Assembly: GCF_000153925.1 (NCBI RefSeq) | Contig: NZ_DS264349.1 | Span: 73,454 to 137,453 of the forward strand | Direction of reading: 5' to 3' | From: [Ruminococcus] torques ATCC 27756 | GTDB taxonomy: Bacteria; Bacillota; Clostridia; Lachnospirales; Lachnospiraceae | Length of the DNA: 64,000 bases | In this document: in pieces, positions 6,954-14,800 of the stretch | Layout: each line of letters opens with the position of its first letter | How positions within the stretch are numbered: position 1 is the stretch's first letter | The notes under the pieces: generated by a model | What the model saw: only the letters and a program-made list of their open reading frames with translations | What the model was told of the DNA's origin: nothing | Databases searched by the model: none | Made by a program: the position numbers and the translations under genes

Positions 6954-7220
6954 ATGGAAACTAATGAGATCATGAACAATGAAGAGGTTATGGAGACAAC
7001 TACTGAGGAAATCGTTAAAGCGAGTTCCGGTAAAGGGTTTAAGGTTGCGGCCGGTGTTGGTTTAGCTGTACTTGCAGGTGTTGTAATCTACAAGTATGTG
7101 GGTAAACCGATGATTGCCAAAATCAAAGCTCAGAAGGAACAGCAGATTATCAATGCTGAGTGGGAAGATTCAGATGAACCGAACATCGAGAGTGAGAAAG
7201 AGGAATCCGAAGAAATCTAA
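6954..7220 (+). CDS. Small single-pass membrane protein
   Basis: 88 residues: acidic N-terminus, one transmembrane helix at about residues 31-48 (KVAAGVGLAVLAGVVIYKYV) and a charged tail. Ribosome site AAAGGAG, 8 nt from the ATG. No family was recognised. It adds to the membrane-protein-rich character of this stretch. Confidence 0.55.
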   Translation: METNEIMNNEEVMETTTEEIVKASSGKGFKVAAGVGLAVLAGVVIYKYVGKPMIAKIKAQKEQQIINAEWEDSDEPNIESEKEESEEI

Positions 7221-7244
7221 AGAGAAAACTGTGTTTCAACACGA

Positions 7245-7285
7245 GGGAGAGTATCTGTAACAAGGTACTTTCCCTTTTTTCTTTT
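7245..7285 (+). terminator. Intrinsic terminator
   Basis: GGGAGAGTATC pairs with GGTACTTTCCC around a TGTAACAA loop, followed by TTTTTTCTTTT. It lies 18 nt upstream of the next start. Confidence 0.75.
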
Positions 7286-7302
7286 ATCCGGAGGTGAATT
7301 TT

Positions 7303-7509
7303 ATGAATTTATATTTATATGATGGACCGGTGATGGAGTTCGATAACTGTGTTGCTAATCGTTGGACTGCTTCTACACGAGCGGTTTCTGAAAAGAAAGC
7401 ACGATCGAATCTTACATATCAATTTAAAAAGAAAAACAATCGACTTCCGGGTACAAAGATTATATTACCTGGAAAAATTAGTCTAGTGAGTGGAAAGGAG
7501 ACAACTTAA
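7303..7509 (+). CDS. Small conserved phage protein
   Basis: 68 residues, basic in the second half ('SEKKARSNLTYQFKKKNNRL'). The ATG after CCGGAGGTGAATTTT is preferred over a GTG nine bases upstream. Its stop shares one base with the next start (TAATG). The sequence style recurs in Clostridia phages without a known function; the basic segment may bind nucleic acid. Confidence 0.5.
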   Translation: MNLYLYDGPVMEFDNCVANRWTASTRAVSEKKARSNLTYQFKKKNNRLPGTKIILPGKISLVSGKETT

Positions 7510-8111
7510 TGGAGGAATATAAGCCAAATTCCCATAGGTCAAAGGAGGAACGAAAAGAATCTATTCCAGAAAAACATGTAGAGAAAGTAATTTCCGGAAC
7601 GGTGAAGCCCAAGAAGAAGTCAGAAATGCAGAAGTTTGCGGACGTATTCATTTCTGAGGATGTCAACAATGTGAAATCGTATATTGTGATGGATGTTCTT
7701 GTGCCGGCAATTAAAAAGGCAATTTCCGATATAGTTACCAACGGTATTGATATGATTTTGTACGGAGAAGCTGGGAAATCAAAAAAGAATTCTACAGCGT
7801 CCAAAGTATCCTATCAGAAATATTATGATGGCGGAAAAAAGGATTATGCCGTACCGAAAAGTCGGACAAGTTATGAATATAATGAACTCTTATTTGAAAC
7901 TCGCGGAGATGCAGAATCCGTTCTGGATGCTATGAATGAAATTATTGCTCAGTACGAGGTTGTCAGTGTCGCAGACCTTTATGATTTGGCGAATGTGTCC
8001 AACGACAACTATGCTGCAAATAAATATGGCTGGACGGATATTGCTGGATGCAGAGCAGTTCGTGTAAAAGATGGCTATATCTTGAAATTACCTAAACCTA
8101 CACCATTGTAA
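7509..8111 (+). CDS. Conserved phage protein, unknown function
   Basis: 200 residues, soluble. Basic N-terminal 60 residues, a moderately hydrophobic helix 'IVMDVLVPAIKKAISDIVTN' at about 60-80, then a region ending 'NKYGWTDIAGCRAVRVKDGY'. I recognise the pattern from gut Firmicutes phages but know no function. It is coupled to the upstream gene by a one-base overlap. Location just before the DUF3310 gene suggests an early or metabolic role. Confidence 0.5.
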   Translation: MEEYKPNSHRSKEERKESIPEKHVEKVISGTVKPKKKSEMQKFADVFISEDVNNVKSYIVMDVLVPAIKKAISDIVTNGIDMILYGEAGKSKKNSTASKVSYQKYYDGGKKDYAVPKSRTSYEYNELLFETRGDAESVLDAMNEIIAQYEVVSVADLYDLANVSNDNYAANKYGWTDIAGCRAVRVKDGYILKLPKPTPL

Positions 8112-8126
8112 AGGAGAAAATAGATT

Positions 8127-8378
8127 ATGTATGAATCAGAAGATAAAATGGTATCTCATCCGGAGCATTATATGTCCAAGACAGGTATGGAAGTCATTGA
8201 CGTCATTGAAGCGTTTACCGACGAATTAAAAGGTGTTGAGGCGACTGATACCGGAAATATCATTAAATATGCCTGCCGTTGGAAGAAGAAAAACGGTATT
8301 CAGGATTTGGAGAAAATCCTTTGGTACACGCAGCATTTAATTGATCATTTAAAAAATATAGAAGAGGAGAATAAGTAA
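8127..8378 (+). CDS. DUF3310 family protein
   Basis: 83 residues with the DUF3310 signature: 'VSHPEHYMSKTGMEVIDVIEAF' at the N-terminus and 'GNIIKYACRWKKKNGIQDLEK' in the middle. The family is small, almost purely phage-borne, and is sometimes called nucleotide-kinase-like after its T7 gp1.7-related members; the activity here is unproven. Start after AAAGGAG. Confidence 0.8.
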   Translation: MYESEDKMVSHPEHYMSKTGMEVIDVIEAFTDELKGVEATDTGNIIKYACRWKKKNGIQDLEKILWYTQHLIDHLKNIEEENK

Positions 8379-8380
8379 CC

Positions 8381-9340
8381 ATGAAAAAAGCAGAGATTGT
8401 TAAGAGTGTGAACGGTTTGTTTAGCAAAACAAGTTTTCAGTTAAAGAAGCATAGTCCGGAGATTCTTGTTGTAGCGGGGGTTATCGGCGTAGTCACAAGT
8501 GCGGTAATGGCATGTAAAGCGACAACGAAAGTCAACGAGATTCTGGACAAGACTAAAGAAGATGTTGAGGCAATTCATAAATGCGAAGAAGATGAATCTA
8601 TGAAAGAGCAGTATTCCAGCGAAGATGCAAAGAAAGATTTAACGATTGTATATGCTCAGACGGGCGTAAAGTTTGCAAAGTTATACGGTCCGTCTGTTGT
8701 GCTGGGAGCATTGTCAATTACCAGTATTCTTGCATCTAATAATATTCTTCGTAAGAGGAATGTCGCTTTGGGTGCGGCTTATGCAGCTATTGATAAAGGA
8801 TTTAAAGAATATCGAAATCGAGTAATTGAAAGATTCGGTGAAGAGGTTGATCGTGAACTGAAATATAATCTCAAAGCCAAAAAGTTTGAAGAAACTGTTG
8901 TAGATGAGGAAACTGGAAAAGAAAAAAAGGTTAAGAAAAATGGCTTTGTTGTGAGTCCGGCAGATATCAGCGGATATGCTCGTTTCTTTGAGAAATATAC
9001 GCAGGATGAAGACGGAAATTCTATTTTGAATCCTCATTGGGAAAGCAATAATGAGTACAATTTAATGTTTATTAAGGCACAGGAGCGTTATGCTAACGAT
9101 CTTCTGAAGGCTAAAAAGCGAGTATTTCTGAATGATGTTTATGAGATGCTAGGTCTTCCAAGAACAAAAGCTGGTCAGATTGTAGGTTGGGTCTATGATC
9201 CTGAGAGCCCGAAGGGAGATAATTACATTGACTTTGGGCTGTATGCAGACAATTTGAGTTATTCTGATTATGTCAATGGATTTGATCAGGCAATCCTTCT
9301 CGATTTCAACGTGGACGGAAATATTTGGGATTTGATGTAA
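8381..9340 (+). CDS. DUF6353-type membrane protein (paralog 3, long form)
   Basis: 319 residues, about 60 longer than the other two paralogs. It has 'KKHSPEILVVAGVIGVVTSAVMACKATTKVNEIL', a longer acidic insert (about residues 65-85), the second helix 'YGPSVVLGALSITSILASNN', 'ALGAAYAAIDKGFKEYRNRVIE' and a C-terminal domain with 'LPRTKAGQIVGWVYDPESP'. It starts 2 nt after the DUF3310 stop. The three paralogs suggest a heteromeric membrane assembly; that is inference. Confidence 0.7.
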   Translation: MKKAEIVKSVNGLFSKTSFQLKKHSPEILVVAGVIGVVTSAVMACKATTKVNEILDKTKEDVEAIHKCEEDESMKEQYSSEDAKKDLTIVYAQTGVKFAKLYGPSVVLGALSITSILASNNILRKRNVALGAAYAAIDKGFKEYRNRVIERFGEEVDRELKYNLKAKKFEETVVDEETGKEKKVKKNGFVVSPADISGYARFFEKYTQDEDGNSILNPHWESNNEYNLMFIKAQERYANDLLKAKKRVFLNDVYEMLGLPRTKAGQIVGWVYDPESPKGDNYIDFGLYADNLSYSDYVNGFDQAILLDFNVDGNIWDLM

Positions 9341-9354
9341 GAAAAAATTTTACA

Positions 9355-9395
9355 ACCATCCCTAAGAGTTGACCAATTCTTCGGGGTGGTTTTTT
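9355..9395 (+). terminator. Intrinsic terminator
   Basis: ACCATCCC pairs with GGGGTGGT across a 20-nt loop, followed by TTTTT. The next start lies 11 nt downstream. Confidence 0.75.
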
Positions 9396-9406
9396 AGGAG
9401 GATTTT

Positions 9407-9979
9407 ATGCGTAAGTTAATCAAAGTAATAGCCGTTCCAGTCTTATGTTGCATTATTCTATGTATATTGTTTTTCATGGTGGACTTCCGCTCAAATGGAG
9501 AAGAAGTTTCAGTCCCCAGAGCAATTGATGTTAGAAAGACGGAGCCAGCTATTGCGGTTTGGCAGGAGGAAAAGGAAGCTGTTCCGATTGCTATCGAGGA
9601 AACGGAGGAACTAACAGAAATTATAGAAGAAATGTCGAAAGAAGATGTGGAGTTAATTGCTCTTGTTACGATGGCTGAAGCAGAGGGCGAGTGTGAAGAG
9701 GGAAAACGACTTGTAATCGACACTATACTAAATAGAGTTGATTCTGAACATTTTCCAGATACCGTTTACGAGGTTATCTATCAGCCAAATCAATTTTCAT
9801 CTATGTGGAATGGACGAGTTGATCGATGTGAGGTTCGAGAAGATATTTGCGGGCTCGTTTATGAAGAATTAGAATCAAGAACAAATTATGACGTTATGTT
9901 CTTTACTGCTGGTGAGTACAGTGCATACGGTGTTCCTATGTTTCAGGTTGAAAACCATTATTTTTCAAGATACGAGTAA
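9407..9979 (+). CDS. Membrane-anchored SleB-like cell wall hydrolase
   Basis: 190 residues. An N-terminal hydrophobic signal/anchor (VIAVPVLCCIILCILFFMV, residues 6-24) is followed by an acidic linker and a Hydrolase_2 (SleB-type) domain from about residue 75. Visible are 'LVTMAEAEGECEEGKRLVIDTILNRV' with the catalytic-type Glu, and 'VIYQPNQFSS'. The family cleaves peptidoglycan in spore germination and is also found in phages. Outside the cell it could remodel the wall locally; in a replication-end phage cluster this is unexpected for a lysin, since no holin sits beside it. An anchored form would limit its reach. Confidence 0.75.
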   Translation: MRKLIKVIAVPVLCCIILCILFFMVDFRSNGEEVSVPRAIDVRKTEPAIAVWQEEKEAVPIAIEETEELTEIIEEMSKEDVELIALVTMAEAEGECEEGKRLVIDTILNRVDSEHFPDTVYEVIYQPNQFSSMWNGRVDRCEVREDICGLVYEELESRTNYDVMFFTAGEYSAYGVPMFQVENHYFSRYE

Positions 9980-9995
9980 GGAAAGGAGAATTATT

Positions 9996-10097
9996 ATGCG
10001 TAATTTTTTAGCAGTTGTGTCTTATACATTGGCAGCTATGTCTGGTATTTGTTTTGCTGGTGGAATCGCCATTCTGTCAGCAGGAAAGGGGCACTAA
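9996..10097 (+). CDS. Tiny membrane protein
   Basis: 33 residues, nearly all one hydrophobic helix ('FLAVVSYTLAAMSGICFAGG'). AAAGGAG lies 8 nt before the ATG. It sits between the hydrolase and another membrane protein; the size and hydrophobicity are also holin-like, but there is no further evidence for that. Confidence 0.45.
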   Translation: MRNFLAVVSYTLAAMSGICFAGGIAILSAGKGH

Positions 10098-10098
10098 T

Positions 10099-10263
10099 AT
10101 GGATGGTCTGGAGAATATAATATCGGTACTGGACTATGTTCTGGATACTAAAAGAAAAAGACATATTACAGGAGGCATTTTGTTGAGTGTTTCCTTTCTT
10201 TTTGGAGGATTAGCAATAACTGTAATGACAATCAAAAATGAGGAGGATGAGTATGAACAGTAA
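10099..10263 (+). CDS. Small single-pass membrane protein
   Basis: 54 residues with one helix at about 24-43 (GGILLSVSFLFGGLAITVMT). The ATG lies one base after the previous stop, and its own 3' end overlaps the next gene by 11 nt, so the three are probably translated as a coupled set. Confidence 0.5.
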   Translation: MDGLENIISVLDYVLDTKRKRHITGGILLSVSFLFGGLAITVMTIKNEEDEYEQ

Positions 10264-10852
10264 AAGGTGGGTTCTTCTTGCTTTTATTGCTGGAGCAGGG
10301 ATAGGCTCTGCATGTACATGGCAACTACTCAAGCGAAAATACGAGCAAATTGCCCAGGAAGAGATTGATTCTGTAAAAGCGGCTTATGCCGCAAGAGAAA
10401 ATGTAGAAAAAGCAGGGAAGAGTTTGTTAGAAGGCTTACAAGACGGTCTGAAGAAAAATGAAGCTCAAGAAAACGAAGATTTAAAAAAATATAAATCCAT
10501 CATTCAGAAAGAAGGCTATACAAATTATTCTCGCAGTGTGGAGGAAAAGAAAGGAGATCCGTTCGTGGAAAAGCCGTATGTTATTTCGCCAGAGGAATTT
10601 GGTGAATTTGAGGAATATGAAAAAATAAGTCTTACCTATTATGCGGATCAAGTCTTGACGGATGAAAACAACGAAGAGGTAGACGATGTGGAAGAAATTG
10701 TTGGAGAGGAATCTTTGACACACTTTGGGGAGTATGAGGACGATTCCGTATTTGTCCGAAACGATCGGTTAAAGTGTGATTACGAAATTCTGCTTGACCA
10801 GAGGAACTATTCTGATGTTACAAAGACGATGCCACATCGAGTGGAGGAATGA
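10253..10852 (+). CDS. Membrane-anchored acidic phage protein
   Basis: 199 residues. N-terminal helix 'WVLLAFIAGAGIGSACTWQLL' then a coiled-coil-prone region (residues 25-80) and a very acidic C-terminal half ending in 'YEILLDQRNYSDVTKTMPH'. The start is the ATG after GAGGAGGATGAGT. Similar anchored proteins occur in Clostridia phages beside DUF6353 genes. Function unknown. Its stop overlaps the next start (ATGA). Confidence 0.55.
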   Translation: MNSKRWVLLAFIAGAGIGSACTWQLLKRKYEQIAQEEIDSVKAAYAARENVEKAGKSLLEGLQDGLKKNEAQENEDLKKYKSIIQKEGYTNYSRSVEEKKGDPFVEKPYVISPEEFGEFEEYEKISLTYYADQVLTDENNEEVDDVEEIVGEESLTHFGEYEDDSVFVRNDRLKCDYEILLDQRNYSDVTKTMPHRVEE

Positions 10853-11400
10853 TGACGAAGAACGAGCTTAATGATGCATATTTTAATTGGATGTGTCAGC
10901 TTGTGTTTGATGGCAGATATTCGAAGAAATTATCGTATCGAAGACTTTTGAAGGTTCTGCATAAAATTGAGTTTACTTACAGTATTCCGATGGATGGAAA
11001 TCGTGCGGAAGATGGTATTGATTTGAGGTATCGGTTTGGATATGAGAATGGATACAGTAGCTCCATGATTTCCGCTTATTTAGACAATAAGACGTGCAGC
11101 GTTCTGGAAATGATGATCGCACTTGCTATTCGGTGTGAAGAGCATATCATGGACGATCCTGATGTGGGAAACCGAACTGGACAGTGGTTTTGGAATATGA
11201 TCGTAAATCTTGGATTAGGATCTATGAACGATTCTAAATTTGACAGAGCCTATATTGAAGAAATTGTGCAAAGATTTCTGGAACGAAAATATAGTCGAAA
11301 TGGTGCAGGAGGACTGTTTACAGTAAACCATAGTAGATACGATTTGAGAACTATTGAAATCTGGTATCAGATGTGCTGGTACTTAGACGAAAATGTTTAG
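10849..11400 (+). CDS. Conserved phage protein, unknown function
   Basis: 183 residues, soluble, with recurring segments 'YFNWMCQLVFDGRYSKKLSYRRLL' and 'RTGQWFWNMIVNLGLGSMND'. I recognise this protein type from Firmicutes phages but know of no activity. The start overlaps the upstream stop by four bases. It lies in the run leading to the replicase fusion and may be a replication accessory. Confidence 0.55.
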   Translation: MMTKNELNDAYFNWMCQLVFDGRYSKKLSYRRLLKVLHKIEFTYSIPMDGNRAEDGIDLRYRFGYENGYSSSMISAYLDNKTCSVLEMMIALAIRCEEHIMDDPDVGNRTGQWFWNMIVNLGLGSMNDSKFDRAYIEEIVQRFLERKYSRNGAGGLFTVNHSRYDLRTIEIWYQMCWYLDENV

Positions 11401-11410
11401 GAGGAACGCT

Positions 11411-11623
11411 ATGAGCCATAGTGAAGTAATGAAATGGTTTGAATATTATTTTCCAGATTATGCGGGTGAACGAATAGATGTATTCTTTCCAAATGGAAGA
11501 AATAGTATTCGGATACGCCAGAAAAATGGTCAGGAATTTATATTCACTTACCACAGTCAAAAAGAATGGAAATTAGAAACGATTACCAGTTTTTTGAATG
11601 GAATGAAGGGAGGAAAGAAGTAA
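11411..11623 (+). CDS. Small conserved phage protein
   Basis: 70 residues ending in a basic tail; 'VFFPNGRNSIRIRQKNGQEFIFTY' reads as a beta hairpin rich in arginine. Start after AGGAGGAACGCT. It is consistently compact and soluble; possibly a nucleic-acid binding accessory, but no family name can be given. Confidence 0.5.
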   Translation: MSHSEVMKWFEYYFPDYAGERIDVFFPNGRNSIRIRQKNGQEFIFTYHSQKEWKLETITSFLNGMKGGKK

Positions 11624-11624
11624 A

Positions 11625-11858
11625 ATGTGTGAGATTATGAATTATATTTTTAGGAGTTTACATAATTCGGACAGAAGGTTAGATGTTATCTCAAGAACTA
11701 TCAGAAAACAGCAAAAATTCAACAACGGTGTTGCGGTTTTTTCTGTTCTGGTTACGATGAATTTTTTTATTGGTGAGATTGAAAGACAGGAGCAGGCAGC
11801 AAAAATTAAAAAGCTTGAAAGCAAAATCGAAGAATTAAAGCGTGACAAAGGAGAGTAA
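11625..11858 (+). CDS. Small membrane protein with coiled-coil tail
   Basis: 77 residues. A basic N-terminal third, a hydrophobic segment 'VAVFSVLVTMNFFIG' and a C-terminal charged helix (KIKKLESKIEELKRD) with heptad spacing. It ends 8 nt before the replicase fusion, whose ribosome site lies inside this gene. Confidence 0.5.
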   Translation: MCEIMNYIFRSLHNSDRRLDVISRTIRKQQKFNNGVAVFSVLVTMNFFIGEIERQEQAAKIKKLESKIEELKRDKGE

Positions 11859-11866
11859 AAAATGAG

Positions 11867-14800
11867 ATGATCGACTTTTTGATGATTTCCACACGTAGTA
11901 CAAAGCGTGGTGCAATTGAAATCTATCCAAAGTTCATTATTAAAAAAAGCTCCGATCTGATGATTCGAGGTGGTGACTTCTACGCTATCTGGATTGAAGA
12001 ACGAGGCTTATGGTCTACGGACGAACAAGATGCTTTGCAGTTGATTGACCGTGAGCTGGATAGATACGCAGAAGAAAGCCGCCAACGCTTTGACTCTGAT
12101 ATTAAAGTCCTTCACATGTGGGATGCTGAATCTGGAATGATTGATTCCTGGCACAAATATTGTCAGAAACAGATGCGGGATTCTTTTCACACACTGGATG
12201 ATAAATTGATATTCTCCAACACCAAGACTGACAAAAAAGATTACGCCAGTAAAAAGCTGAAATATCCGCTTGAAGCTGGCGATTTGTCTGCTTATAACAA
12301 GTTGATGTCCACTTTGTACTCCGAGACAGAGAGGCAGAAAATTGAATGGGCTATCGGTTCCATTGTGTGCGGAGAATCAAAGAAATTGCAAAAATTTATG
12401 GTTTTGTATGGAGCTGCCGGAACAGGTAAATCTACGGTTCTCAATATTATTCAGCAGCTTTTTGAGGGATACTATTCCGTTTTTGATGCCAAAGCTCTGG
12501 GTTCATCTAGCAATTCTTTTGCATTGGAAGCATTCAAGAACAATCCTCTCGTGGCTATTCAACATGATGGGGATTTGTCAAGGATTGAAGATAATACTAG
12601 ATTGAATAGTCTGGTGTCACACGAGCTGATGACGGTAAATGAGAAATTCAAATCTACTTATTCAAACCGTTTTAAATGCTTTTTATTCATGGGTACAAAT
12701 AAACCGGTAAAGATAACGGACGCAAAATCAGGTCTAATACGACGATTAGTGGATGTATCTCCTTCCGGAAATAAATTAGGACCCAAAGAATACAAGACAA
12801 TTATGAAACAGATTGAATTTGAGCTTGGAGCAATTGCATATCACTGCCAAGAAATCTATTTGAAGAATCCTGGAATGTATGATGATTATATTCCTATCGC
12901 GATGTTAGGAGCTTCGAACGATTTTTATAATTTCATTGTCGATTCGTACCATGTCTTTAAGAGAGAAAACGGTACAACTTTGAAAGCTGCTTGGGAAATG
13001 TATAAAACTTATTGTGACGAAGCAAAAGTCGGATATCCATTTTCACAGAGAGTTTTTAAGGAAGAACTGAAAAACTATTTTCGAGACTACAAAGAACGAT
13101 TCAATATGGAAGATGGCTCAAGGGTAAGAAGTTATTACATTAGATTTCGGACAGAAAAGTTTGAAGAGGAAACTATTGTAGAGAAACAGGAAGAAAAGCA
13201 TTCGTTGTTACACTTTGACAGCATAGAGTCTGTATTTGATAGAGAGTGTTCTGATTGTCCGGCTCAGTATGCAACGGAAAAAGAAACTCCGTCAATGAAG
13301 TGGGATAATGTAAAAACCAAACTGTCAGACTTGAATACTTCTCAAATCCATTATGTTAAAGTCCCGGAGAATCACATTGTGATTGATTTTGATATTCCGG
13401 ATAAAGACGGAAATAAATCGTTTGAGCGGAATGTAGAAGAAGCAAGTAAGTGGCCGGCAACATATGCAGAGTTAAGCAAAAGCGGAAAGGGAGTTCACCT
13501 TCATTATATCTATACGGGAGATGTGAACAAATTAAGTCGTGTTTATGACGACCATATTGAAGTAAAAGTGTTCACAGGCAAAAGCTCATTACGGAGAAAG
13601 CTTACGAAGTGTAATGACTTGCCTATCGCAGCTATTAGCTCTGGTTTACCGATGAAAGGAGAAAATAAAATGGTAAATTTTGAAGCGATAAAAAGCGAGA
13701 AAGGGCTTAGAACACTGATTAAACGAAATTTGAATAAAGAAATTCATCCAGGTACTAAGCCTAGTATCGATTTTATCTACAAAATACTGGAAGATGCTTA
13801 CTCCAGTGATTTAAGTTATGATGTGACGGATATGCGTAATGCGGTATTGGCATTTGCAGCAAACAGTACACATCAAGCCGATTATTGTATTAAATTGGTA
13901 AACAAGATGCAATTCAAATCGGCAGACCCTTCCACAGCGGGGAAAAATGAAGAGGCAAAACTGGTGTTCTATGATATTGAAGTATTTCCAAATTTATTCC
14001 TTGTAAATTGGAAGATGGAGGGGGAAGGGAAACCAGTTGTGCGAATGATCAATCCAACACCAACGGAAATTGAAGAATTGATGCGATTCCGATTGGTTGG
14101 ATTTAACTGTAGGAGATATGACAATCACATTCTCTATGCAAGACTTATGGGTTATACAAATGAGCAATTATACAATCTTTCGCAAAAGATTATCAGTGGA
14201 AGTCCAAATTGTTTCTTTGGAGAAGCCTATAATGTTTCTTATACGGATGTATATGATTTTGCATCTGCTGGAAACAAAAAAAGCTTGAAAAAGTTGGAAA
14301 TTGAAATGGGAATCCATCATCAAGAATTAGGACTTCCATGGGATCAACCAGTACCGGAAGAAATGTGGACAAAAGTTGCTGAGTATTGTGATAACGATGT
14401 GATTGCTACGGAAGCAGCGTTTCGTTATCTGAAAGCGGATTGGACTGCTAGACAGATTCTGGCGGATTTAGCTGGAATGACTGTCAATGATACCACTAAC
14501 ACTCTTACTCAGAAAATTATATTTGGGAATGAGCGAAAACCGCAAGACCAGTTTCATTATCGTAACTTAGCAGAGCCAGTACATGATCTTGATGATGAAA
14601 CATATTCGTTCTTAGCGGAAGCATGTCCGGAAATGATGTCTCAAACGCATGGGGAAGAAGGAAGTCTTTTGCCATATTTTCCAGGATATAAGTACGAAAA
14701 CGGAAAGTCTACTTATCTAGGAGAAGAAGTTGGAGAGGGCGGTTATGTTTATGCAGAACCAGGAATGTATGGAGATGTAGCTCTGTTAGATATTTCTTCC

